In this document: positions 32,450 through 43,817 of the stretch, one piece after another | Numbering within the stretch: the stretch's first letter is position 1 | How the letters are laid out: every line of letters begins with the position of its first letter | From: Nothophaeocryptopus gaeumannii | Lineage: Eukaryota; Ascomycota; Dothideomycetes; Mycosphaerellales; Mycosphaerellaceae | Reading direction: 5' to 3' | Assembly: GCA_031771865.1 (NCBI GenBank) | Contig: JASISA010000003.1 | Location: 620,001 to 684,000 of the forward strand | Length of the DNA: 64,000 nucleotides | Notes under the pieces: generated by a model | What the model was told of the DNA's origin: nothing | The model's input: only the letters and a program-made list of their open reading frames with translations | Database searches by the model: none | Translations under genes and position numbers: made by a program

Positions 32450-33022
32450 TCACTTGACAGCAGGCGCACCCATACTCTCCCCATCAAAAGCCCCACTCGC
32501 CGCCCGAATCCCCAAGATTGAATACAACTTCCACGTCCCCTTCCTTCTCCTCCACTTCAACCTCGCCATACTCTGTCTCCTCACACTATCCGGCCGTCCC
32601 GTCGTCTCAATAAAATAATAACATTCCGCATGCGTCAAATGCTCCCTCACATGTATGGACTGACTCACAATCTCATTATGATAATCCGGGTATTCCTGAT
32701 GAATCTTTCGGAACATCTCGCGATGTTGGGTCCATGTTTGGGAGTCTGGGTAATTGTCGAAGTCGGCTTTGAAGGTTGGGTCGATGTGGTCTAATTCGAG
32801 CCAGGGTGGGAGGGGGTGGTCTTTTACTACGAGCCAGATGAAGCGGGAGAGGTAGGAGATTTCTTGTTCGGGGGTCATGGAGGGGTCTGGGGGTGGGGAG
32901 AGGGAGGAGACGTTTTCGAAGGGTTTGGGAGGGACTTCTTGTTCAGCAGGTGGGCGCTCGGGATCCTTGGGAAGTTTCAAATCTGGGAAGAAGTGGTCCA
33001 TAGCTGATCTTCGCAGCTTCAT
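32450..33022 (-). CDS. Hypothetical protein
   Basis: An open minus-strand frame to 32450. The first in-frame ATG gives MKLRRSAMDHFFPDL (33022) and 190 residues; the frame is open further up to 33178, where a spliced 5' exon is possible (an acceptor-like CTTCAG precedes FPELLNATLVPYW). The protein is Pro-rich near residues 15-45, then has Trp-rich helical segments (SRFIWLVVKDHPLPPWLELD) and a basic end (RLKWRRRKGTWKLYSIL). No family recognised. It lies head-to-tail with the MYND gene, so a shared or overlapping transcript is possible. Confidence 0.55.
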   Translation of the reverse strand: MKLRRSAMDHFFPDLKLPKDPERPPAEQEVPPKPFENVSSLSPPPDPSMTPEQEISYLSRFIWLVVKDHPLPPWLELDHIDPTFKADFDNYPDSQTWTQHREMFRKIHQEYPDYHNEIVSQSIHVREHLTHAECYYFIETTGRPDSVRRQSMARLKWRRRKGTWKLYSILGIRAASGAFDGESMGAPAVK

Positions 33023-34610
33023 CAGTCCGCCGTTGATTCTGATAGCCTCTTTCGATTCCTTCCAGTATGGAACGAGTGTCGCGTTTAGTAATTCCGGAAA
33101 CTGAAGTTGATGGGTCGGTAAGATGGACAGATGAACAATCGTAGAGAGATGAAAAGCACATGTGCCACATACTGTCACCTTGGGATATTACCTATGCAAT
33201 ACTTAGTAAGAAGCTGAGGTCGTTCGCTTGAAGGATTCCTGATTGCGAAATAGACTTTCGCACCCGTTTGCGAGCCGGGATGTAGCTGGAATGCTTCTCA
33301 CTGCGAACAACATTTCTTGTTGCTCACATTAGACGTGCGGCATCACGACAAGCAGTGCCGTGTGCTATGAACACGGTATGATACCAACGAACAGGTGCCA
33401 GCGATTTGACAGCCACACCTGTGCCGGAGTTCAGTCTATCTGCCCTCCGCCTGTTGTCCTCCGCTTTCACTTCCCTCATCGCCAGCTCGTATGGGGGACT
33501 CTCACGGCCTTTGCCAGACATATTGTTTCTACTCTTTCTCTTTAGTGACGGGCGCTGCGAACACAGGGGCTATGAGAGTCATTGGACGTGGAGGAGCTCT
33601 CATCGGGATTGCTCGGACTCGTTCGCGGGAGCAGATGCCTCTGGCGCCAGTGACGGCTATTTCTCGTCAATGTCGGTGAGAAGCATACTGGTGCTTTTCA
33701 GGACTTTCTCCACCGCCATCTCGGGCGCAATACCTGACGTCTCACGGCGTGGAGGAGACGTCGGAGACACGACACGCAACCTCAACAACCTCAACAAGCC
33801 GGCTGGCTGGGACGAACCCAACAATTGTGCCTTTGGTACGGAGGCAGGTCCGCATCCAATCGCAAAGCTAATCTCAGATCAGCATCAAAGTCAATCTGGC
33901 TGTCGTCTTCCTTCGACAGACCACCAACACCACAACGTGCGATCACGGTAGAAGTCGCTGCAAATTTTCAATGCTGCTCGCGGGGATTGAACACGACTTC
34001 CAGCCTCGGCTAGGGCAGGCCGTCGATATGCGTCTCGGCCTCAGAATTTTCGTGGCCATACACCCTGCTAGCGCTCCGATATGGGCTCAACTGGTGGGTC
34101 TTGAGCACTGATATGGCCGAATTCAAGTGTTTCTCCTTGCAAACGACCCGAACACAAAGGCCGTAACCGCTGGAGTGGATAATGCATTCGTTGCTGCCAT
34201 TTGACAATGAAGAAGCCGTGGAACCACCGACTACCTCGGTGAAGACATGTTTTTATGCGAACAGGTTCCGTCGCATATGCTTGGCCAGCCTTGGGCTCTG
34301 CAGTTACGCCACGAACAATCGCCCATCGCGGCGGGAAGGTGCTTTTCATGTTGTGCTTCCCAAATGCGGCGATCCTGCCGAAGTCGAGGACGCACCTGCC
34401 GCTTGCCTATCCGTTTGACGAAGTCGCAGTTGCCGTTTGCCGTCTTGACTCTTGCAACCTTAAAGTGGGTCGATTGTCCGACCGGTCAAGTAGGTGAAGG
34501 CGCCCACCGTTTGGCCTCGGGGATTGTGTAAGTGCTGGTCTAAGTGCTTGTGTGACTGCTTGACCTTGATCTCCATCGCTCTTTTTCGAGATCCCATCGG
34601 CGCAACCAAG
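33023..34610. other. Intergenic
   Basis: 1.6 kb. It includes the upstream region of the hypothetical minus-strand gene and the promoter of the DHA1 gene. Open frames here (for example 33406-33951 on plus) are of biased composition and show no domain; none is called. Confidence 0.45.
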
Positions 34611-36263
34611 ATGGGAGTCAGCCAGGAGGTCACCCGCATGGTCGACCTGGGCTCGGGACTGTCTTCGAGATTCGTATCAGCAGAGACATTAAACAGCAGA
34701 GACGAGGAGGCAGAGCTTGGCATCGAGGAGGCATTCGGCCCACCGCGAGACGAGGAATCCGGCTTCCACCAGCATCGAGGCCACCACGCCGACCACGACG
34801 ACGAGAAGAGCGACCCGAACCTAGTCGACACTCTGGACGACCACGAGAATCCGATGAAATGGAGCAGAGCACGCAAATGGTGGATCTCCGTGCTCACGGC
34901 CTTCATGACCTTTGTCATCTCCTTCGGCAGCTCCGTCTTCTCTGCCACCACCGAAGTCACGGCCGCCAAGTTCAATGTCTCCAGCGAAGTCATGATCCTC
35001 GGCGTCACGCTCTATGTCGTCGGCTTCGCCTGCGGGCCTCTGGTCTGGGGCCCGCTCAGCGAGATCTATGGCCGACGCAATCCACTCATGGTCGGCTACC
35101 TTGGATTCGTTGTCTTCCAGATCCCCGTGGCAGTCTCGAGCAATCTTCAGACCATATTCGTCTGTCGTTTCCTCGCGGGATGTTTCGGCAGTGCTCCGCT
35201 CGCTATCTGCGCCGGCATGTACGTCGACTTCTGGGATGCGACAGACCGCGCGATACCAACCATCGGCTACGCTGGCGCTGTCATGGCAGGACCGACCATG
35301 GGCCCCATTGTGGGAGAGTTCACAGTCAAGAATGCCGCTCTTGGCTGGCGCTGGACTGTGTGGTTCACCATGATCATGGGCGGTCTGTCCTTCGTTCTCG
35401 CCATCTTCACCGTACCAGAGACCCTCGCGCCTGTTCTCCTGCAGCGAAAGGCCGCTCGCCTTCGAGTCGAAACTAAGCAATGGGCACTCCACTCCAAACT
35501 CGACGAAGAACCTGTCCATCTGAAAGCCTTGCTCCGAAAGTACGGTCTGAAGCCGATGCAAATGATCATCCAAGAGCCGATCCTCATCGTCTTGACCATC
35601 TACATCAGTCTGGTTTACGGCATTCTGTACCTGATCTTCTTCGCATTCCCCTTCAGCTTTCAGTTCGACCGCGGGTGGGAGTTTGGCGTCTCCGCTCTAC
35701 CCTTCGCTTCTGTCTTCGTCGGTGTCTGGTTCGCATGCGCATTCATGTGCTGGGAAGCTAAGGCCATCTTCGAACCGAAACACAAGAAGGCTGGCAAATT
35801 GATTCCAGAACATCGATTGCCACCGATGATTGTTGGCTCTGTCGTGCTTGTCATCGGTCTGTTCTGGTTTGCCTGGACGAGCTTTCCTTCGATCAACCCA
35901 TGGCCGCAGATGATCGCTGGAGCGTTCCTCGGAGGTGGCATCATCATGGTCTTCATGCCGGCTGTCATCTACCTGGTCGATGTCTATCTCTACGACGCAA
36001 ATTCTGCGCTGGCGGCTAATGCTTTTGTACGGAGTCTGATCGCTGCATCGTTCCCGCTATTCTCAACACAGGTAGGTCCAGACATGTCGTTGTAGAACGA
36101 ACGTTCCACTAACTTGCCCCAGATGTACCAAAGCCTCGGTGTACAATGGGCCACGTCCTTGCTTGGCTTTCTGTGTCTTGCGCTGGTACCGTTCCCGATC
36201 CTGTTCTACCTCTACGGCCCGAAGATCAGAAGCTGGAGCAAGTTCGCAATTGATCTTGACTGA
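34611..36263 (+). CDS. DHA1-family MFS drug:H+ antiporter
   Basis: Plasma-membrane proton antiporter of the DHA1 (12-helix) family. Exon 1 is 34611-36071, the intron 36072-36122 is GTAGGT...CCCCAG, exon 2 is 36123-36263; 533 residues. A long acidic/His-rich cytosolic N-terminus (to about residue 80) precedes helix 1 (WWISVLTAFMTFVISFGSSV). Motif A is WGPLSEIYGRRNPLM; the DHA1 motif C region appears as AGAVMAGPTMGPIVGEF; the middle loop is about 70 residues and basic. The C-terminal YGPKIRSWSKFA is typical of the polyamine/multidrug branch. The ATG at 34611 is preferred; the upstream open frame has no ATG. It stands next to a P450 gene, 500 nt apart on the same strand, which may hint at shared detoxification use, but this is inference. 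Confidence 0.9.
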
Positions 36264-36761
36264 CCGCACGTCATCTGCACAGTCCATGTACAGCATTAAT
36301 TGTAGTGTCGATCATCAACCGCGAGCGTCCTCGGATTTCAATACAACTGCCAAGTCAGACCTGCTTCAGCTTTGAGCCCCACTTTTAGAGACATTTGCGG
36401 CTGAGATTTCTTGCACAGCTAGGTCTCTTCTTGCAACACCATGTCATAAGCCAATTACATCATCATTGATCTGCCCAGTGGCTTCAGCCCCTCAGCGGGC
36501 AACACCATAGGATCTGAAAGGTTTGTAAGGGTACTTACTGTAAGACCTCCATGTTGTGTAGCGAGGAGCTTATGATGGATAAGCTAGGACCCTAGCATCC
36601 CTCTCAACTCCCATAAGGCTGGAGATTACCTGAAACAGGAATTCTCCCGCTGCTCGACTTCACCTTTGCTTCCTCTCTCTCAACGATATGAGATTGTAAC
36701 AGACCGGGCTTTGAGGCCGTTCCGCTTCTTGAACATTCGGCATACTGAAACTATCTCGACA
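36264..36761. other. Intergenic / P450 promoter
   Basis: About 500 nt between the DHA1 stop and the P450 start. No specific site claimed. Confidence 0.4.
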
Positions 36762-38330
36762 ATGGCACTACTCTCAGAGCTTCCCTCCCTCCCATTAGCC
36801 CCAACAACCCTCCTCCTCTTGCTACCCACCCTTCTGATATTCAAATTCCTCCTCCGCCCAGTCACCTCCTCATCCAAAAACGTTCCCGGCCCGCCAATCT
36901 CACGTTTCACTTCGCTATGGTATTTCCGCCGTCTCCTCGCCGGACACTTCGAACAAGACTCCATCGAGTTGCATCGCGAATACGGCCCTGTAGTCCGCCT
37001 AACACCTCGCCACTACAGCGTTTCCGATCCTACGGCCGTGAGGCAGATCTACTATGGCCAACCGGGCGACCCTAAAGCCAACTTCGATAAGGCGAGTTGG
37101 TACGAGGCCTGGTTCTTACCCAATCAAACCATCCTTTTCAATGAGAAGTCTGCCAAAGCACACGCAGCCGCACGAAGGAAGTGTGGAGATGCGATGAGTA
37201 GTTTGTCCAATGTTCTTCAGTACGAAGACTACGTCGACGAAGCTATCGAGTTGCTTTGCAAACGTTTCACCGAACACGCCTCCTCAGGCAAAGATCTGGA
37301 CTTATACTGGTGGTTTCAATGCTACGCCGCGGACTCCGTCGCCCTGATGACATACTCGGAACGGTTTGGTTATCTCGACAAAGGAGAAGACATTCAAGAT
37401 ATGTTGAGCATCGTCCACGAAAACGTCAAATACGGATCTATCGTCGGGACGTACCCTTCCTTACATCCTTGGATCTTCGGCGTCATGGAACTATGCAACA
37501 AACTCGGCATTAGTGATGGACAAGCAAGAGCCGCGATGGGGAGGTATGGGTTTATGAAAGTTCAAGAGAGGAAAGCTGAGAGAGCGAAAGAAAGGGAAAT
37601 GGGAAAGACGAGTGAGAGGAGGGATTTTCTTGATAAATGGTTCGATGCGCATGAAGCCAACCCAGCCACTTTTACCGAATTCGATATCGTTGACGTCGCG
37701 GTTGGGAATCTGGCTGCAGGCTCGGATACGACTGCTACGACGCTTGCGGCTTGTTTTTATCATCTCCTCCGCAACCCATCCATTCTATCCAAACTTCGGG
37801 CTGAAATCGATGAACGTACCAAATCCCTCTCTTCAGACCAACGCCTGACGTATAAGGAGACTCAGAATATGCCCTACCTCCAAGCCATCATCAACGAAAC
37901 AATCCGCTTCCACCCCGCCGTCGGCCTCCCCCTCTTCCGCACCGTCCCTCCCTCCGGCCTCCGTGTCGCCGACAGCTTCATCCCACCTGGAAGTACCGTC
38001 GGCGCCAACGCCTGGGTCCTCCACCGCAACAAAGGAATCTACGGCGATGATGCGGATATCTTCCGCCCGGAGAGATGGATCGACGCAAGCCCGGAGAAGG
38101 TGAGAGAGATGAAAGCGAATGACTTTGCTTTTGGCGCGGGGAGTCGGACGTGTATGGGGAAGTATGTTAGTTTGATTGAGATGGGAAAGGTGATTCCGGA
38201 GGTGTTGAGGAGGTTTGATGTGGATATTGTTGGGGGTGGGGGTAAGGGGGATGATAGGGAGTGGGAGACGGAGAATTTCTTTTTTGTGGTGCCGAGGGGG
38301 TTTGGGGTCCGGATGAAGGTGAGGGAGTAG
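36762..38330 (+). CDS. Cytochrome P450 monooxygenase (pisatin demethylase-like)
   Basis: Intronless gene, 522 residues, start at ATG 36762 followed by a Leu-rich ER anchor (about residues 15-33: TLLLLLPTLLIFKFLL) and a Pro-rich hinge (NVPGPPISRF). All P450 signatures are present: I-helix AAGSDTTATT, K-helix ExxR in NETIRFHP, PERF-type FRPERW, and the heme-binding loop FAFGAGSRTCMGK with the thiolate Cys. The overall pattern (WxEAWFLP, NQTILFNEKSAKAHAAARRK) resembles fungal pisatin demethylase/benzoate-hydroxylase-like clans. Substrate not predictable. The 3' end of the coding region is G-rich on the plus strand. Confidence 0.92.
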   Translation: MALLSELPSLPLAPTTLLLLLPTLLIFKFLLRPVTSSSKNVPGPPISRFTSLWYFRRLLAGHFEQDSIELHREYGPVVRLTPRHYSVSDPTAVRQIYYGQPGDPKANFDKASWYEAWFLPNQTILFNEKSAKAHAAARRKCGDAMSSLSNVLQYEDYVDEAIELLCKRFTEHASSGKDLDLYWWFQCYAADSVALMTYSERFGYLDKGEDIQDMLSIVHENVKYGSIVGTYPSLHPWIFGVMELCNKLGISDGQARAAMGRYGFMKVQERKAERAKEREMGKTSERRDFLDKWFDAHEANPATFTEFDIVDVAVGNLAAGSDTTATTLAACFYHLLRNPSILSKLRAEIDERTKSLSSDQRLTYKETQNMPYLQAIINETIRFHPAVGLPLFRTVPPSGLRVADSFIPPGSTVGANAWVLHRNKGIYGDDADIFRPERWIDASPEKVREMKANDFAFGAGSRTCMGKYVSLIEMGKVIPEVLRRFDVDIVGGGGKGDDREWETENFFFVVPRGFGVRMKVRE

Positions 38331-39996
38331 GAGTAGTAGTGTTGAGGTCATGTATTGAGCTCGGTTCGCGAGCGCTTGATAACGATTTACTTGTTCTCTC
38401 TTCTTTTTTTTGGCGTAGACTTGGATGATCTTCGCTACGCTCATGACGTACTTTGATACCAATGCCGTTTAGCCCTCTTGAGACACTCTGCTGAGTCCTT
38501 TCTCGCCCTTGTATCCGCTAATGCTATTACCTTCCCTCGTGAGAGCTCAATCGTTGGGCCGGAAACTCGCTTCAAAAGGGGTGTACGCGCCGACTATTAG
38601 CCAAATTGACGATATCTCTCCTCATGGTGGCGTGAACGTCGAAGCAGAGGGATCAATGCTGGCCAAGGATCTCTTGGACTTTGGAGGGTCAGCTCGATCT
38701 CTGGTTGACACTGCGTCGTCTCCACTGGAGCCGTCAGAGTCAAGGCCGGCGGTTGCTGCGTCGCTTTGGACATCGTCCTACTCTCCTCCACTTTCCTGCT
38801 CCTCCCCCGCCGTTTCTCTCTCTTCTTGAATTTGCTCTGCTCACGACTCTGGAAACGACGAACGGGAACGCCATCGATACTGGTGACAGACTTCTCTTGT
38901 CCCGAAATAACAGACCACGCATCTCAATGTCTGAGAAACCCAAAGTGCCAGACACGGCAGAGGCATCAGCACCAGCACCATTGAAGAAATGCTCGGAGTG
39001 AAGGAACAGTCCGAGACGAGGTCGTGTGATGGCATCAAGACGGGTTGGAGAGCTCTCCATGACACGCTGACGCTGACGTTCGAGGATGATGAGGACGGAT
39101 GGGAGTGTGAAACCCTGGTCCGCGGCAGAAGTGGTGAGTGAATAGCCGTTGGGAGGGATTATTCCCTTTGTTCTCATCGCTATCATTCGTCTCCGTGGAG
39201 GGTTTCTTGCTGGCTTTTCTTTTTCTTTTTGAAAATCTCGGCTTCCCTTGGTGGGGTGTTATTGCTGTCTTCGTCGGATATCTCGACGTCGAGTCGTACG
39301 CCGCCGTCCGAGTCCGAGTCGTTGAGGTCCTCGGTAGTGGTGATGTTTCTTCATGTTGGCGGGCGAGTCGTCAGAAGTACCTTCAGCCCCTGGTCTGTCG
39401 TTAGCCATGCTTGTGCCGGGAGGATGTATGTTGTCTTGTCGTTTTGTTTTGTTCAATGCAGGCAAGTGCCGAGTGTTACTAGGTGTAGTACATAGAGTTG
39501 AAGATGATCGATGTTGGAACTGTTGATGTTCGTGGAAGATTGTTGTCGTGTTGTAGTCTGAAGAAGACTTGCGATAGCTCGAACTATGTAGGCGGACGCG
39601 GTCGTCTGCACAGATCAATGCTCGCATGTGAAGGAGCCATTGGCATGAGGTTGAGGTCGCATGTGTCTCCTTCATCACCAAGACCGCATATGACATACTT
39701 GCCTGCGTATGGAAACATAACGGAAAACGTAGAGATTGAAGTGTATTCAGTATAGTGGTAATCTGTACGTATCAGCTACAAGCCTCTCTGTGTTTCCCGA
39801 GGAAGCCTCTCATTTAATATAGGCATGGCTCCAAAACCGTCGATACCCCAGCTAGCTTGCTCCTGCGATGTCTTCAGGGAAGTGCAGTTGCCAGAGCGTT
39901 CACCCGTTTGTTCCGTCCTATGCACCGAAAACATTCCATGTACACCCTTTTGACAATAATCCGAAACTTCTCGCGTGGTTGGTCAAGGTCGAGGCT
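38331..39996. other. Intergenic with unassigned minus-strand frames
   Basis: 1.7 kb between the P450 stop and the nitrate reductase stop. On the minus strand several frames (39696-39259, 39186-38740, and an acidic one near 39340-39190 with DSDSDGG and EISDEDSN followed by KKKKK) suggest a gene for an acidic/basic low-complexity protein, but no start, splice plan or family could be fixed. Left uncalled. Confidence 0.35.
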
Positions 39997-42715
39997 CTAG
40001 AAGAACAGCAACTCATCATCCTTCCATCCGATCTCCACCAGCGCCTGATGACAGCTCTTCTCCAGCGCCTCCGGCCCACAGATAAGAACCATTGCCTCAC
40101 CGTCTTGGTGCACCTTTCGATCCGCATGCTCTTTGAGTAGTGGAGCAGCTATTCGTCCCTTGAGGCCTTGCCAGTCTTCCGGCGCTTTGGTCAATGTGTA
40201 CAACAGTTTACACCTATCCACATTGTGCGTCGCATACGAATCCAGATCCGCCTTGCAGAGGATATCTTCTACCAATCGGTTGCCATTTAGAACTACACAA
40301 TTCGTGCTGTCCTCTTTATCTTGCATTACGGCTCGCAAGACTTGGTAGATAGGCGTGATGCCCGAACCACCACAGATCATGTAGAAAGTCTTGATGGTCC
40401 TTTGAACACTGTTGACAGCGCAGACTCCTTTGCCCCGATACTCGAATTTCCCGATTGGTCCTTTGAAATCGACAAAGTGTCCGATGGGAATCTGTTCTAG
40501 CGCCATGCTCATCTTTCCGCCCTTCTTGCCTTCAGAATCGAAATAGATTTTGACAAGCACATCCATGTAGCCCCTTTGCGAGGTCTCAGATGTGGGCGTG
40601 TAGCTTCGAATGATGGCTTCTCGGGTTACGGGGTCTCGTAATCGGATCATCAGATGCTGGCCTGTGGGGAGGCCGAGTTTCTGTTCATCGTGGTCGAGCT
40701 TGAATCTAAATATCCGAGTGTCCCAGGAAACGGTCTTTTTCGAATGGAGCACGCCTTTCTTCCACGATCGTGGTTCCAGAAAGATGGGAGTGGGTTCAGC
40801 GTTGGCATCGGGTTGAACGTCTTCACCTGAGAGGGCCTTTCGGCCTTCTTCGTCGAGGGTGCCAATATGATAGTCTGGCATCATTGATTTTGCGGTTTCA
40901 CTGTCTGTAAGATGTTAGATTGGTGCACAACAGCCCGAATAGGGAGAGATGCGTACGGATAGCCATGAACTCATCTGTGGTGTCGAGGCCAGCTGCAGAG
41001 ATGATACTCGAAGCGCCTCCAGGATGTCCTGCCATGAATTTTGTGCCATCGAACACCTCGCCATTAACAACAAACCAGGGCCCCGCTTCCGTATCATGCT
41101 TTCGTAAGTCATCAATCGTAATCTTCGTGTCAACGCCATCCTTCGTTAATCTGATCTCCTTCGCTGCTTCCGTAACAGGCTCCGCCGCATTTTCGCCACC
41201 AATCTGCTCACCCCAGTAGCTATTCGATAAATTGCCACCGGCTTTCTTCACCCTCTCCATCCATCCTCCCGGCATCAGGGCCGGCTGTGTTGGGTGCTCA
41301 AAGCGAAGATAGTCGGTCTCTTTGCTTATCGTCAGTCGATACCAGGGATTGTTCATCATACCCAAAACGCTCCAGTACATGTCTCTTGGTTGTAGATTCA
41401 TGCTCTCGTCCATCGCTCGTACCAATATGTCTTTGGCATCGGCAAGTTCCGTGACAGGTATATCGAGGTTCCAGAAACACCAGCAGAAGCTCGCTTCCCT
41501 CCAACCAAAGTCAAGCGATCCGTCATAGAGCCGTTGAGGTTGAGCGTCTCGATACCGATCCTCTGCGTAGTCGATGTTGGCCAGTCTCCAGTTCTTGCCC
41601 TTGTCAAGAGAGATCTCAACGCGAGTCACCCTCCGTCCGCCACCGCCGTAAGCATAGCCTTTGACTCGATAGTTTTGAGGCGCCCCGACCAGGCAAAGCT
41701 GCTCTTCGTGTGCTGGATATGCAATAGCTGAATTGGTGCTAAGGTCGAAGATAGCGTAACGCTCGTCCATCCACCATTTCGGGTTGTTCGCGGATTCTTC
41801 GGGCGACACCATTGTCGGCAAGACGCGGTTGTCGTAAATGTGATACCAGTTGTCGCTCGGCGCCGCTGTGATGATGAGCTTTTTCAACCACTTCACACTT
41901 CGTCCGCCTATTTGGCCTGGGATGACAGCTCGTAGCGGTTTGCCATGGTCCGGTCGGAGCATCTCGCCGTTCATCTTGTGTGCCAGCATCATGCCTTTGT
42001 TCACGTCCATGGCCCAATTCAGTTTCACTGAGGTTCCGTAGTAACCATTGGGTAGCTTGTCTGCACCTTCCATGCAGACATACTTGGCGCCTCTTCTGGG
42101 CCTAGCTCTTCGGATGACGTCGGACATCAGGGCGCCAGTGAAGATGGCGGTCGATACACCTGCTGCACCCCAGGAGAATCCTTTGGTCTTTCGGACGACA
42201 TTCTGTTCTTTTCGCCTGTTTCCAGCACAGACGAGTGTGATCGGGTAAGTATGTTGCTCGTACTCGTCTAACAATTTCCGGAATGATATGGTGAGCGGAT
42301 TGTCGACCAAACCTTCCACGGTAAACTCCCAGTCAGGTATCTCTTCGTCCCTGACCTGCGGTACATGGCCGTGATTGCGAACGTAGAAAAGCTCGGGGCT
42401 GGTTAGGAATCCTTGGTTGTAGAGATCCGATAGTGGTGCCTCGACGTTGAATGGATGTACACCAGTGAGCCGGATTAACCTGGGATCTCGTGCAAGCCAG
42501 CTGTCGGGAGTCTTTTTATCGACTGCTAGGACTTCTGTGGGTATTGATGTCGGTGGAGGAAGTGGAAAGTCAAGATCCGTGGAACTCGGAGTAGAGTTGG
42601 CATCCGCCTTTTCTGTATCACTGTGCTCGGACTGAGAGTCTGGCGGCGTAGGCGGGAGAGCGACTGGAATCTGTCGGAGGTCTTTCCTCGCCTCTGCGTT
42701 TGTAACGGTGCTCAT
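39997..42715 (-). CDS. niaD: Nitrate reductase (NADPH)
   Basis: Cytosolic enzyme that reduces nitrate to nitrite, the first step of nitrate assimilation. Exon 1 is 42715-40957, the intron 40956-40905 is GTACGC...TTACAG, exon 2 is 40904-39997; 888 residues, as expected. ATG 42715 chosen (MSTVTNAEARKD); an in-frame Met 14 codons upstream is less likely. Domains in order: Pro-rich N-terminus (1-70); molybdenum-cofactor domain with the Mo-ligand Cys in VCAGNRRKE (Cys163); dimer interface (GYAYGGGGRRVTRVEIS, MNNPWYR); cytochrome b5-type heme domain with FMAGHPGGAS; FAD domain with RSYTPTS; NADPH domain with GGSGITPIYQ, CGPEALEKSC and the usual end DELLFF. The single intron falls just after the heme motif. 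It is divergent to the nitrite reductase gene and shares its promoter. Confidence 0.97.
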
Positions 42716-43817
42716 GTTGAGGTGAGCGAGAACAGTATAGGCGCACAGGAAGGGCAAGATGAAGTAATTGGACGATCACGTAGGAAAGCAGGTAATGTGC
42801 GAAACGTGTGCGCCTAGTGGGCAGAAGGGTGAGGTTGTCAGCATTGGACAGAGAGGCCACCAACCTTGCACTGCGATCTGGATCGGCGAGACGCTACGAT
42901 GCTCTTCACGCCTACAGCGATTGTGCCGGCTCAACGCTGCGAGGAGATGCACATGAAAAACAAAAGACGCAATAAGTTCTGCAACATGAGGTCGCCGCGG
43001 AAGAACATGACATCGGTGAGGTGTTGGTGGGAGGATCTCAAGGCCTGGGATCGGTGTCCAGATCTCCCGTCGTTGCCGTCACGAGCAAGTCTGCCGTGGC
43101 ACTGCACTGGCCAGTTGCACGTTAATGTCTTATCTCTTGCTGACCGATAAGGCAAATAGTGGGGCCTCACCTCAGGCGAAAGTCAACCACAGGGCAGAGG
43201 CAGTATTCTTGGCAGTACGAAGGCCGGAAATGCTATGTTCGTTGTGAGTCTGTTTGGAATGTACCGTTTCTGAAGCCGGGGGAGTCCTGTTCGCTGTGGC
43301 CGGTGTTGCGGTGTGAAGCAGAACGGTCGGGATGAGGTCGGGGAAGGAGATCCGCGCTATTTTCGTATTCATTCACCTAACCAATTAAAAGATGGAGTGA
43401 GCAGACTCGCACGTGACCTTTCATCTCAAATGGTGTCCAGTGTCCAGTCTTATCAAGGCCCGCCTTCCTTGCCAGGTCCCGCGTTTGGCAGATCTCCAGC
43501 TGCCTCGGAGAAGCTACGAAACCTTCCGTCCGACATCTGCATCTAAGTGGTCATCATGCGCGCTCTGAATGGTTTCTTTGCCTGTAAGCGACTGTTTGCT
43601 TCTCCGGCGCGCGTGGCATTGGGTAAGATGCTCACTATCTACACTTCCCAAGCACGAGGCTCTGCTGGGCAGATGCAGGTGGCTTGGCCTGATAGAGAAC
43701 CTATATCCTTCAATTGACTACTATTGATCCTGTATCGTTTCTGTTGGTGCCGTAGTCCCTCCATTCGACCTCTAACCACCGCAGCCCGAGCCGCAACGCC
43801 TGGAGCGTGTCGACACG
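42716..43817. promoter_or_regulatory. Bidirectional niaD-niiA promoter with GATA and NirA-type sites
   Basis: 1.1 kb between divergent starts. Sites seen: two inverted AreA/GATA sites 9 nt apart, AGATAAG on minus (43129-43135) and CGATAAG on plus (43145-43151); TGATAAG on minus (43449-43455); TGATAG on plus (43690-43695). CCTCGGAG at 43503-43510 is, on the minus strand, CTCCGAGG, which fits the Aspergillus NirA consensus CTCCGHGG; TTCCGCGG (minus, 42995-43002) differs from it by one base. A CCAAT box is at 43381-43385. In aspergilli AreA (nitrogen limitation) and NirA (nitrate) act together on this promoter; the same control is inferred here. Confidence 0.75.

Noticed and set aside
33406..33951. 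181-codon plus-strand open frame
   Set aside because: Mixed low-complexity composition, no family, no splice context; likely chance in intergenic DNA.
34821..35573. 250-codon minus-strand open frame in the DHA1 gene
   Set aside because: Antisense shadow of a clear transporter; composition rich in Asp/Glu/His as expected from the complement of membrane-protein codons.
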